Positions 41,575-49,972 of a DNA stretch of 64,000 bases are shown here, piece by piece (position 1 is the first letter of the stretch; each line of letters begins with the position of its first letter). Location: assembly GCA_963844395.1 (NCBI GenBank), contig CAWJNX010000002.1:1302001-1366000 (forward strand), given 5' to 3'. The notes beneath the pieces were generated by a model. That model searched no databases. It was not told the origin of the DNA and saw only the letters and a program-made list of their open reading frames with translations. Source of the DNA: VRUE01 sp963844395. Lineage in GTDB: Bacteria; Actinomycetota; Thermoleophilia; Solirubrobacterales; 70-9. The position numbers and the translations under genes are program-made.

Positions 41575-43473
41575 ATGGCCCGGCGCATACCCAGAGACGA
41601 ATCGCTGAGCCGCGTTCACGGCGTCGGCGCCCTGTTCTCTGCCGCCTACGGCAACGTCGGCTCCTCGATCTACTACGCGCTCGGTGTCACCGCTGTCTTC
41701 GCCCTAGGCCTCACCCCGGTTGCCTTCGTCATCTCGGGGCTGATCTTCGCGGCGACGGCGGCGACCTACGCTGAGGCGACCGTGATGTACCCGGAGGCGG
41801 GCGGCTCCGCGAGCTTCGCCCGCCACGCCTTCAATGAGCTGGTCAGCTTCGTCGCCGGCTGGGGGCAGATGCTCAACTACGTGATCACGGTCGCGATCTC
41901 GGCCTATTTCGTGCCCCACTACCTGGCCGTCTTCTGGGAGCCGCTCGGCCATGGTCCCGGGGACATCATCGCCGGCGCGGCGCTGATCGCCGCCCTCGCC
42001 CTGCTCAACATCCGCGGCTCGCAGGAGTCGGCGAAGTTGAACCTGGTGCTCGCGATCACCGACCTCGCCACCCAGGTCGTGCTGGTCGGAATTGGCCTGG
42101 CGCTGGTTTTCAGCCCCGAGATCCTCGTCGACAACATCGACCTCGGCGTCGCCCCGAGCTGGAGCGATTTCGCGCTCGGCATCGCGGTCGGGATGATCGC
42201 CTACACCGGGATCGAGACGATCTCCAACATGGCCGAGGAGGCGCGAGACTCCGCCCGGTCCATTCCCCGCAGCGTCGGCCTTACGGTCGCCGCGGTGCTC
42301 GCGCTTTACATTCTGATCCCTCTGGTTGCACTCTCGGCGATGCCGGTGACCCAGGACGCTGCGGGTAACTTCTCAACCGCGCTCGGCAGCGAGTTCGCCA
42401 ACGATCCGATCCTCGGCATCGTCGAGAACCTCGGGGTCGGTGATGGCCTGACCGAAGCCCTGCGCTTCTATGTCGGCATCCTCGCTGCGGTGATCCTCCT
42501 GATCGCCACCAACGCGGGGCTGATCGGCGTCTCTCGCCTCACCTACTCGATGGGGCAGCACCGCCAGCTGCCGGAGGGACTGCGCCAGGTCCATCCCCAC
42601 TACCGCACGCCGTACATCGCCATCCTCGTCTTCGCCGCGGCTGCGACGATCACCCTGCTGCCAGGCAAGACCGACTTCCTGGCAACGCTCTACTCGTTCG
42701 GCGCGATGCTCTCCTTCACCATCGCGCACGTCTCAGTGATCCAGCTGCGCCGCCGTAACTCTGAGGACGAGCGGCCCTGGAGCCCGCCCCTAAACTTCCG
42801 TGCCTTCGGCACGCTGGTGCCCTTAACCGCGGTCCTCGGCGGGCTCGGCACCTTTTCGGCCTGGATCGTGGTGATGGTGCTCAACCCGCGCACCCTCGCA
42901 GTAGGACTCGGCTGGATGGCTTTCGGGATCGCCGTCTACGTGCTCTACCGCCGCAATCAAGGCCTGCCGCTGACCAAAACGGTCAAGGTGGTCACGCCGG
43001 AGCCGCTAGGGGTCGAGGAGATCGAGTACAAAAGCGTCATGGTCGCCTTCGAGGACGGCGGGCCGTTCTCCGAGGAGATGGTCGCGACCGCGGCTAAGCT
43101 CGCCTCCAAACGGCGACGCGGCATCCACATCCACTCGATGCTCACGGTGCCGACCAACCTGCCGCTCGATGCCGAGCTTCGCGAGCGCGAAGCCGAGGCG
43201 CAGAGCAAGGTCGAGCAGGCGAAGCTTATCGGCGGTCAGCGGGTGACCGGCCACGTCGAGCGAGTGCGCCCGGGCCAGGAGGGCTACTCGATCGCCGGGG
43301 AGGCGAGGTTGATCAACGCCGCCGCGGTGGTGGTGGGGTTGCGCTACCGGGGCGGAACGCCGCTCTACGACAAGACCCTGCAGACGGTGCTCGGCGAGCG
43401 TCCCTGCCGCGTAATCGTCGTCTCCGATCGCAGCGTGCACCAGGCCCCCGACACCGCCCCGGCGCTGACCTAG
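41575..43473 (+). CDS. APC-superfamily permease with C-terminal Usp-like domain (1)
   Basis: A 632-residue protein. Residues about 20-455 hold 12 membrane helices of the amino-acid/polyamine/organocation type (GNVGSSIYYALGV, SFARHAFNELVSFVAGW, YTGIETISNMAEEARD). The last 150 or so residues are a cytosolic domain with the universal-stress-protein pattern (EYKSVMVAFEDGG, HIHSMLTVPTNLPLDAEL). This build matches the KimA-type K+ importers and also amino-acid permeases. Two TrkA-type proteins nearby favour potassium, but the substrate is inferred only. Confidence 0.85.
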   Translation: MARRIPRDESLSRVHGVGALFSAAYGNVGSSIYYALGVTAVFALGLTPVAFVISGLIFAATAATYAEATVMYPEAGGSASFARHAFNELVSFVAGWGQMLNYVITVAISAYFVPHYLAVFWEPLGHGPGDIIAGAALIAALALLNIRGSQESAKLNLVLAITDLATQVVLVGIGLALVFSPEILVDNIDLGVAPSWSDFALGIAVGMIAYTGIETISNMAEEARDSARSIPRSVGLTVAAVLALYILIPLVALSAMPVTQDAAGNFSTALGSEFANDPILGIVENLGVGDGLTEALRFYVGILAAVILLIATNAGLIGVSRLTYSMGQHRQLPEGLRQVHPHYRTPYIAILVFAAAATITLLPGKTDFLATLYSFGAMLSFTIAHVSVIQLRRRNSEDERPWSPPLNFRAFGTLVPLTAVLGGLGTFSAWIVVMVLNPRTLAVGLGWMAFGIAVYVLYRRNQGLPLTKTVKVVTPEPLGVEEIEYKSVMVAFEDGGPFSEEMVATAAKLASKRRRGIHIHSMLTVPTNLPLDAELREREAEAQSKVEQAKLIGGQRVTGHVERVRPGQEGYSIAGEARLINAAAVVVGLRYRGGTPLYDKTLQTVLGERPCRVIVVSDRSVHQAPDTAPALT

Positions 43474-43476
43474 AAT
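43471..43476 (+). promoter_or_regulatory. -10 element (TAGAAT) for a leaderless small gene
   Basis: TAGAAT overlaps the stop codon of the first permease and ends 7 nt before ATG 43484. Confidence 0.5.
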
Positions 43477-43483
43477 CGCCGCA

Positions 43484-43753
43484 ATGGCCTCGCCCGAGCG
43501 GATCTACCGCGGATCGATCCGCGCCTTCTCGATCGCGATGATCGTCCTCGGCCTGGCGATCCTCACCAGCACCTTGGCGAACGGCGGTGGTCCGCTCTCG
43601 ATCGGCGTGTTGCTCGGGTGCGCCTTTCTCGCAGTGGGCATCGTCCGCGGGTGGCTCGGTGGCGGGGGTCCCCCGCGGCGCGGAGGCGCGTCCAGCGCCG
43701 AGCACCGTGGGGGTGGCCGCCGAGACAGGACCCGCGGCCGGTCGCCCTCGTGA
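43484..43753 (+). CDS. Small two-helix membrane protein between the permeases
   Basis: An 89-residue protein: ERIYRGSIRAFSIAMIVLGLAILTSTLA and a second helix around residues 36-55, then an Arg/Gly-rich tail. Its stop overlaps the start of the second permease (GTGA), so the two are translationally coupled. Unknown family; perhaps an accessory subunit. Confidence 0.7.
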   Translation: MASPERIYRGSIRAFSIAMIVLGLAILTSTLANGGGPLSIGVLLGCAFLAVGIVRGWLGGGGPPRRGGASSAEHRGGGRRDRTRGRSPS

Positions 43754-45732
43754 ACCGGCGAGAGCGCCCACCACGCTCCCGGCTCGAACCGTTGCTGGAG
43801 CGGGGGATGGGCGTCCCCGGCCTCTTCGTTGCCGTCTACTCGGCCGTCGGCTTCTCGATTTATTTCTCACTCGGCGTCGTCGCCGATCGCGGCCTTGGGC
43901 TGACGCCGCTGATCTTCCTCGCAGCCGGGCTGCTCTTTGTCCTTGCGACCCTGAGCTACGTCGAGGGCGGCGCAATGTTCCGCGAACGCGGCGGCTCCTC
44001 GAGCTTCGCTCGCCACGCCTTCAACGAGCTGATCGCCTTCATTGCCGGCTGGGCGATCCTGATCGACTACCTGATCGTCGCTGCCCTGGCGGCGATCTCG
44101 GTGCCGCACTATCTGCAGCCAGTTGCCTCGGGCCTGTCGGCGCCCGGTTGGGAGATCGGCGTCGCTGTCGCGGTGATCGTCGCCGCCTGCGTCCTCAACG
44201 TGATCAACGCGACGGGACGGGGGCGGCAGGGCTGGCTTGTGATCCTCGTCCTCGCCGACATCGCCCTGCAGCTCGCGGTGATCGCGGTTGGCGTCTTCGC
44301 CGTCCTCCACCCGGAGAGGCTGACGGCGCAGCTCGACCTCTTCACCGACCCGAGCGCCACCGACGCCGTCTACGCGGGAGTCGTTGCGATGCTCGCCTAC
44401 GCCGGCATCGAGGCGGCTTCGGACTTGGCCCCCGACATCGACGTGCGCCGCCGCGACCTGAGGCGGATCGTCACGGTGGGCGCGGTCGCGGTGCCGCTCG
44501 CCTACGCCGGGATGGCGGCGATCGCGCTGATGGCGGTGCCGGTGGTGGCCGGTCCCGACGGGCCGCAGACCGCGCTCGGGGGTGAGTTCGTCGAGGCGCC
44601 GATCCTCGGTGTCGTCTCCGCCTATCAGCCGGGCTGGGCCGCCGACGCGATGCGTTGGATCGTCGCGCTGGTCGCCGCGCCGGTCCTCTTCTGGGCGGCG
44701 ACGACGTCGATGCTCGGCGTCTCGCGCCACATCTACACGCTGGCGATCAACCGCCAGATCCCCAGCTGGCTCGGCAAGCTCAATGCGCGCCATGCGACGC
44801 CGCATGTGGCGATCGTCCTCTCCGGGCTGATCGCGATCGGCTTGGTGCTGCCCGCGGACGTAAAGCTGCTAGCCAGCATCTACGCCTTCGGCGCGACCCT
44901 GGCGATCACGATCGCTCACATCTCAATTCTGCGGCTGCGGGTTCACGATCCAGATCGCCGCCGCCCGTTCCGTGTCCCCTGGAACGTCGAGTGGCGCGGA
45001 GCCAGCCTGCCCGTGCCAGTGTTTCTCGCCGCCGTGCTCACCGGGCTGGCGTTCCTCAGCGTGCTCGCCATCCACGAGACGGCGCGCTGGGTAGGTGGTG
45101 GCTGGATGCTCTTTGGGCTCGCCTTCTACGTTGTCTACCGCAAGGGGTTCGAGGGAACCACGCTGACCCGCCGCGTCTCGGTGACCGAGCGGGCGCTGAC
45201 CAAGCAGGTCCCCGACCTCGCCTATCGCAGCATCCTCGTGCCGGTCTTCGGCACCAAGCTCGACGATGACATCGTCGCCACGGCCGGCCGCCTCGCCGCG
45301 GCTGAGCGGGAGGAGGCGGATGGCGAGCTGGATGGCGCCCGGCTGGCTCTGATCCACGTGGTCGAGGTGCCGCTGACCCTGCCACTTGACGCCGAGCTAC
45401 CGGACCGCGAGGAGGAAGCGCGGCGCACCCTGCAACGCGCCAGGGAGGTCGCGGAGGAGTACGAGGACGTGGCGGTCAGCACCGAGACGATTCGCGCGCG
45501 TGAGGTCGGTGCCGGCATCGTCGAGGCGGCGAGACGAAGCGAGGCCGAGGCGATCGTGATCGGCGGCGAGCCGCCGACCAAGATCCGCGGCGGCGCGACC
45601 CTGGGGGGAATCGGAGCCGCGAAGCCGGCCGAGATCGGAGCGGCGACCGAGTACGTGCTCAAGAAAGCACCGTGCCAGGTCTTGCTGACGGCGCCGCCGG
45701 AGCCAGAGCCAGAGCCGACCATCGCTGACTAG
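43750..45732 (+). CDS. APC-superfamily permease with C-terminal Usp-like domain (2)
   Basis: A 660-residue paralogue of the preceding permease: 12 membrane helices (YSAVGFSIYFSLGVV, SFARHAFNELIAFIAGW, YAGIEAASDLAPDIDVRR) and a C-terminal Usp-like domain with AYRSILVPVFGTKLDDD and a plausible nucleotide-binding end (AIVIGGEPP). GTG 43750 is chosen because it overlaps the upstream stop and the conserved domain begins soon after. Followed by two TrkA genes, a K+-transport-like setting. Confidence 0.85.
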   Translation: MNRRERPPRSRLEPLLERGMGVPGLFVAVYSAVGFSIYFSLGVVADRGLGLTPLIFLAAGLLFVLATLSYVEGGAMFRERGGSSSFARHAFNELIAFIAGWAILIDYLIVAALAAISVPHYLQPVASGLSAPGWEIGVAVAVIVAACVLNVINATGRGRQGWLVILVLADIALQLAVIAVGVFAVLHPERLTAQLDLFTDPSATDAVYAGVVAMLAYAGIEAASDLAPDIDVRRRDLRRIVTVGAVAVPLAYAGMAAIALMAVPVVAGPDGPQTALGGEFVEAPILGVVSAYQPGWAADAMRWIVALVAAPVLFWAATTSMLGVSRHIYTLAINRQIPSWLGKLNARHATPHVAIVLSGLIAIGLVLPADVKLLASIYAFGATLAITIAHISILRLRVHDPDRRRPFRVPWNVEWRGASLPVPVFLAAVLTGLAFLSVLAIHETARWVGGGWMLFGLAFYVVYRKGFEGTTLTRRVSVTERALTKQVPDLAYRSILVPVFGTKLDDDIVATAGRLAAAEREEADGELDGARLALIHVVEVPLTLPLDAELPDREEEARRTLQRAREVAEEYEDVAVSTETIRAREVGAGIVEAARRSEAEAIVIGGEPPTKIRGGATLGGIGAAKPAEIGAATEYVLKKAPCQVLLTAPPEPEPEPTIAD

Positions 45733-45753
45733 ACTCCAACTCGTGGTGATGAC

Positions 45754-46221
45754 TTGTTCATCCTGATCGTCGGCTGCGGCCGCGTCGGCTCTTCCGTTGC
45801 CCGGACGATGCTGCGTGAGGGCCACGACGTCTCTTGCCTCGACGAGGACCCCGAGTCGCACACTCGGCTCGAGGTCGGCCTCGACCGCGGTTGGGAGGAT
45901 CTCGGCGGCCGCTTCACGGTCGGCACCGGCCTGGAGACCGACGCGCTGCTCGCCGCCGGCATCGAGGGAGCGGACGCCTTCATCGCCTCGACCAACGGCG
46001 ACAACACGAACATCGTCATCTCGCAGATCGCCCAGCGCCGCTACGAGGTGCCAACGGTGATCGCGCGCATCCTCGACCCATTGCGAGCGGAGTGGTACCG
46101 CCAGCAGGGACTGCACACCATCTGTCCGACCCGAGTCGCAATCGACATGCTCGAGACCGCCGTCCGCGAGGGCGCCCCGCGCGAGGGCGCCAAGCCCGGC
46201 GGTTCGGTCGAAGCCGCATAA
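45754..46221 (+). CDS. TrkA-N (RCK) domain protein, first of a pair
   Basis: A 155-residue Rossmann/RCK domain: FILIVGCGRVGSSVARTML, SCLDEDPESH, GADAFIASTNGDNTNIVISQIAQRRY, VIARILDPLR. It lacks the TrkA-C domain present in its neighbour. Pairs like this (CeoB/CeoC in mycobacteria) form cytosolic gating subunits of K+ transporters. TTG 45754 start. A short leaderless-type ORF (GTG 45743 to TGA 45766, after TAGACT) overlaps its start. Confidence 0.88.
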   Translation: MFILIVGCGRVGSSVARTMLREGHDVSCLDEDPESHTRLEVGLDRGWEDLGGRFTVGTGLETDALLAAGIEGADAFIASTNGDNTNIVISQIAQRRYEVPTVIARILDPLRAEWYRQQGLHTICPTRVAIDMLETAVREGAPREGAKPGGSVEAA

Positions 46222-46237
46222 GGCGAGGAGGCGGAGC

Positions 46238-46918
46238 GTGTACATCATCGTCGTCGGAGCTGGGAAGGTGGGTTGGAACCTGGCCCGCGAGCTGCTTGAA
46301 AAGAGCCACGAGGTCACCGTCATCGAGAGCGACCGCCGGCGCTACCTGACGGTCGAGCAGGAGCTCGAGCACAACGTCGTCTACGGCGACGCCTCCGAGC
46401 TGTGGGTGTTGGAGCGGGCGGGGATCCAGCGAGCCGAGATGGTGATCGCGGTGACCGGCGACGACGAGGACAACATGCTGATCTGCCAGGTTGCGCGCGA
46501 GAAGTACGAAGTCGAGCGGATCATCGCCCGCGTCAACAACCCGCGCAACCGCTCGCACTTCGACCTGCTTGGGGTGAAACCGTCGGTCTCGGCGACCGAC
46601 TTGATCCTTCGCCTGCTCGAGCACGAGGTCCCCGAGTACGGCCTGGTCCACCTGCTCGACCTGCAAGAGGAGCAGCTGGAGATCATCGAGATGCTGCTCG
46701 GCAAGGACTCCCGCGTTACCGGCGCTCGGGTCGGCGACCTGGCGATGCCCGACGGCAGCCTGCTGATCTCCGTCCTGCGCGAGGGCAAAGGCTTCGTGCC
46801 CGGGCCTGACACGGTGCTCCAGGCGGGCGACGAGGTACTCGCGGTGCTCGACCCGGGCCGCGAGGACGACCTCAAAGAACTGTTTGGCCCTGCTGCTGGA
46901 GGCAACGGGGCAGGCTGA
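46238..46918 (+). CDS. TrkA-type K+ transport regulator with TrkA-N and TrkA-C domains
   Basis: A 226-residue protein: NAD(H)-binding RCK domain (YIIVVGAGKVGWNLARELL, VIESDRRRY, VTGDDEDNMLICQVAREKY) and a C-terminal RCK_C domain (TGARVGDLAMPDGSLLISVLREGK, GDEVLAVLDPG). GTG 46238 has a clear Shine-Dalgarno (GAGGAGG). Co-transcribed with the smaller TrkA protein, 16 nt apart. Confidence 0.92.
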   Translation: MYIIVVGAGKVGWNLARELLEKSHEVTVIESDRRRYLTVEQELEHNVVYGDASELWVLERAGIQRAEMVIAVTGDDEDNMLICQVAREKYEVERIIARVNNPRNRSHFDLLGVKPSVSATDLILRLLEHEVPEYGLVHLLDLQEEQLEIIEMLLGKDSRVTGARVGDLAMPDGSLLISVLREGKGFVPGPDTVLQAGDEVLAVLDPGREDDLKELFGPAAGGNGAG

Positions 46919-46922
46919 GGCA

Positions 46923-48155
46923 ATGGCCGACCGCGCAGTCGACTTCCTGCTGATCGGCGGCGGCATGGCCTCGGCCCACTGCGCCGCCGAGCTGCGCCGC
47001 CGCGAGGCGGAGGGCTCGATCCTGCTGGCCGGGCGCGAGCCGGAGCCGCCTTACGAACGGCCGCCGCTCTCCAAGGACTACATGCGCGCCGAGTCGGGGC
47101 GCGAGGACGCCTTCGTTAACCCGGTCGGCTGGTACGAGGAGAACGGCGTCGAGCTGCTGACCGGGGTCAACGTGATGTCGCTTGACCCGGCGGCGCGGAC
47201 GGCGAAGCTGCAGGGCGGGGAGGAGGTGGCCTTCGGCAAGGCGCTGCTTGCCACCGGGGCGATGGTCAACATCCTGCGGGTCGAGGGCGCCGAGAACGAG
47301 GGGATCCACTACCTGCGCGCCTTCGGCAACTCCGACGCGATCCGCGCCGATGCCGAGGCGGCGGAGCACGTGGTCCTGGTCGGCGGCAGCTACATCGGCA
47401 CCGAGGTCGCCGCCTCGTTGACGGCGAAAGGGGTCGGCTGCACGATCGTGATGATGGAGGACGTGGCGCTCTCGCGGACGTTCGGCGAGGACGCCGGACG
47501 TTGGTTCCAGGGGAAGCTGGAAGAGCACGGCGTCACTGTGCACGGCGGCGAGGAGCTGGAGGCGTTCGAGGGCGACGGGCGGGTGAAGGCCGTCTTGACC
47601 AAGAGCGGTCGGGCGATCGAGTGCGACGCCGTCGTGGTTGGCGCCGGGGTGCGGGCCGACGCGATGCTCGCTCAGCGGGCCGGGCTCGACGTCAACAACG
47701 GCATCGTCTGCGACTCGAAGCTGCGGAGCTCGGCCGAGGGGATCTATGCGGCTGGCGATTGCTGTTCCTACGACAGCGTCGTGCATGGCCGCCGGCTGCG
47801 GATCGAGCACTGGGACGTCGCGATGCAGCAGGGAATGCACGCCGCCCGCAACATGCTCGGCGATGATCGCGACTACGACGTCGTCCCCTACTTCTTCAGC
47901 GACCTCGCCGATTGGGCGAGCCTCGAGTACGTCGGCCCGGCCTACGAGTGGGACGAGGAGATCTGGCGCGGCGATCGCGACTCCGGCGAGTTCTCGCTCT
48001 GGTACCTGAAGAACGGCCGCGTCGCCGGCGCTCTCAGCGTCGAGCGCTCCGAAGACTTGGCCGAGGCTCGGCGCCTTCTGGCCAATCAGGTGGATGTTTC
48101 GAGCGCCCGCGAGCAGATCGCCGACCCTGGCAGCGACCTGGCGGAGATTTCGTGA
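46923..48155 (+). CDS. NAD(P)H-dependent flavoprotein, ferredoxin-reductase/AIF type
   Basis: A 410-residue pyridine-nucleotide-disulfide-oxidoreductase-fold enzyme without the redox Cys pair. The FAD motif is FLLIGGGMASAHCAAEL, then PPLSKDYMR, the NAD motif VVLVGGSYIGTEVAASL, and the second FAD motif GIYAAGDCCSYD. It ends in a Reductase_C-like domain (WASLEYVGPAYEWDEEIWRG). Such enzymes reduce ferredoxins or rubredoxins; the partner is not nearby. ATG 46923 lies 4 nt after the TrkA stop. Confidence 0.9.
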   Translation: MADRAVDFLLIGGGMASAHCAAELRRREAEGSILLAGREPEPPYERPPLSKDYMRAESGREDAFVNPVGWYEENGVELLTGVNVMSLDPAARTAKLQGGEEVAFGKALLATGAMVNILRVEGAENEGIHYLRAFGNSDAIRADAEAAEHVVLVGGSYIGTEVAASLTAKGVGCTIVMMEDVALSRTFGEDAGRWFQGKLEEHGVTVHGGEELEAFEGDGRVKAVLTKSGRAIECDAVVVGAGVRADAMLAQRAGLDVNNGIVCDSKLRSSAEGIYAAGDCCSYDSVVHGRRLRIEHWDVAMQQGMHAARNMLGDDRDYDVVPYFFSDLADWASLEYVGPAYEWDEEIWRGDRDSGEFSLWYLKNGRVAGALSVERSEDLAEARRLLANQVDVSSAREQIADPGSDLAEIS

Positions 48156-48211
48156 TGCACCTCAGCGCCACCTAGATTGAGTAGCCTGCCCAATAGAGCA
48201 TCGAAGATCGA

Positions 48212-48282
48212 TGCCCGGTCGTCTAGTGGCAAGACGCTCGGCTCTGGACCGAGAAACGGTGGTTCGAATCCATCCCGGGCAG
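48212..48282 (+). tRNA. tRNA-Gln (anticodon CTG)
   Basis: A 71-nt cloverleaf. The acceptor arm TGCCCGG pairs with CCGGGCA; the U1-A72 pair and G73 discriminator are typical of tRNA-Gln. The anticodon stem CTCGG/CCGAG encloses loop CTCTGGA with CTG. The T-arm loop is GGTTCGAATCC. CCA is not encoded. It reads CAG codons. Confidence 0.95.
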
Positions 48283-48317
48283 CTTCCCGGTGGCTTCCGT
48301 CCGGTTCCTCACCGAAC

Positions 48318-49209
48318 ATGCGTTCGATGAGGAAGCAGATCGATGAGCTGTTGAAGAAGGGTTTTTCTCGACGCCGAATCGCACAGGAGATCGGCGTCGA
48401 TCCATCGACGGTGACCCGCTATGCCCGCCTGCTGGGACACCCCGACGTGAATCCACGACTCTCTCCGATCAATTGGAAGGCCGTCCAGGCTTACTACGAC
48501 CAAGGTCACACGATCGACGAGTGTCGAGAGCGCTTCGGGTTCTCGTACGGAGCATGGGATAAGGCGGTGGTCCGCGGTGAGATCTTCCCTCGTCCTCGCG
48601 GCGGCCGACAGCTCTCACAATCGACCCGCGACAAGGTGGCCCTTCTTCTGGCTGGCGGTTCGACCCAAGCCGACATCGCCGATTCCCTTGGCCTCGCTAA
48701 GTTCAACTGTCGCATTTCATTGTCGGCGGCTCGGGCTTTCCGCCGACTCGCGGTTCGCGCGTCGCTACGACTGGGCCCAGGTTCAGCGAGCGATCGATGA
48801 AGAAGAGCTTTCGATGCGCCAGTGCCTTGACCGGTTCGGATTTTGTCGCGCCACATGGGCAGATGCCGTCAAGCGCGGGGACATCGTTCCCCGGCCAAGC
48901 AAGATCCCGATCGAGCAGCTCCTGGTGGTGGGGCGAGAGGGGACGAATCGAACCCATCTCAAGAACCGACTGATCGGGGAAGCCTTGAAGGAGACTCGCT
49001 GCGAGATATGCAGGCTCGACGAGTGGTTGGGAAAGCCACTGAGCTTGGAGCTGCACCACGTCAATGGGGATGGCATGGACAATCGGCTGGAGAATCTTCA
49101 GCTGCTCTGCGGCAACTGCCACTCGCAGACCGACAACTGGGGCGGGCGGGGAATCAAGCGGCGCAGGCGTCGCGATTCAGGCTGCAATGAAGCACCCGGG
49201 CGCGTCTAG
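48318..49209 (+). CDS. HNH endonuclease-like protein with repeated HTH segments (frameshift)
   Basis: The N-terminal part (from ATG 48318) has helix-turn-helix segments (LLKKGFSRRRIAQEIGVDPS, AGGSTQADIADSLGLAK). Near 48702 one extra T breaks the frame; in the next frame the protein continues STVAFHCRRLGL, another HTH-like repeat, and then the HNH nuclease: CEICRLDEWLGKPLSLELHHVNGD, NLQLLCGNCHSQTDNW with the Cys pairs and His pair. Corrected length is about 296 residues. Similar HNH proteins occur in phages and as solitary chromosomal genes. It lies 36 nt after tRNA-Gln. Confidence 0.8.
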
Positions 49210-49218
49210 TCGCTTTGC

Positions 49219-49224
49219 TAGCTT
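49219..49224 (+). promoter_or_regulatory. -10 element (TAGCTT) for a leaderless lipoprotein gene
   Basis: TAGCTT ends 8 nt before ATG 49233. Confidence 0.45.
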
Positions 49225-49232
49225 CGCCGCAG

Positions 49233-49937
49233 ATGAGGAGGCTCTCCTTCTACTCAGGGGCATTGGCGCTCGCGGTCCTCGCGATCGCCGGTTGCGGCGG
49301 GGACGACGGCGACGACACGACCGCCCCGGTCGCGCCGGTCGAAACGACCGCGGCGCTCAGCAAGGAGGAGCTGGTCGCCCAGGGCGACGCGATCTGCGCC
49401 GAGGTGAACGCCGCAGTTGGCACCCTCGCCTCGAGCGACGCCGCCGGCGCGGCGACCCAGGCGGCTGGCCTATACAGCGGCATGGTCGAGAGGCTTGTGG
49501 AGCTCGGCGCTCCCAGCGACGACAGCAGCGGCTACCCCGAATTCATCGCCGCCGCCGAAGGGTTGGCTCAGGCTGAGAGCGACGTGGAGCTGGCGGCGGA
49601 GCGGGGCGAAGATGCGGCGCTGGTCTCGGCTGAAACCGAAGCGTCGTCGGCGCTCGCCTCCTTCCAGTCGGCGGCCACCTCCTACGGCTTCGAGCAGTGC
49701 GGCGAAGGGCCGAGTGCTCCGGTCCCGGGCTCGGGCGTCCCGGCCGAATCGGAAACCGAATCGCCAGACGGCGAAGAAGAAATTGAAGAAACGCCCGAAG
49801 AAGAAGTCGAAGTAGCGCCCGAAACCGAAGCGGGCGGCGCTGGGACGGGAGCGGGTGGCGGAGCCGAAGCGGGTGGTGGTACCGGCGGCGGCGAAAGCTC
49901 CGGCGGCGGTGGCTCCGGCGGCATCGGCCCGGGCTGA
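49233..49937 (+). CDS. Lipoprotein with acidic and Gly-rich tail
   Basis: A 234-residue protein. Signal sequence with lipobox (IAGC), then a helical domain of about 110 residues with two Cys (DAICAEV, EQCGEG), which resembles small extracytoplasmic helical domains common in Thermoleophilia. It continues with a Glu-rich segment and a Gly/Ser-rich tail. No enzymatic motif. Function unknown. Confidence 0.75.
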   Translation: MRRLSFYSGALALAVLAIAGCGGDDGDDTTAPVAPVETTAALSKEELVAQGDAICAEVNAAVGTLASSDAAGAATQAAGLYSGMVERLVELGAPSDDSSGYPEFIAAAEGLAQAESDVELAAERGEDAALVSAETEASSALASFQSAATSYGFEQCGEGPSAPVPGSGVPAESETESPDGEEEIEETPEEEVEVAPETEAGGAGTGAGGGAEAGGGTGGGESSGGGGSGGIGPG

Positions 49938-49972
49938 GCGGGCCGATAACCGGCGCATCTCGGCCCGCTCAG
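49934..49972. terminator. Bidirectional terminator carrying both stop codons
   Basis: Perfect 13-bp arms (49934-49946 and 49960-49972) around a 13-nt loop. The TGA of the lipoprotein gene lies in the left arm. The TGA of the opposite-strand ABC gene lies in the right arm, so the same base pairs encode both stops. Confidence 0.75.

Noticed and set aside
48177..48317. N-terminal extension of the HNH gene
   Set aside because: The open frame runs through tRNA-Gln; the protein starts at 48318 or 48327.
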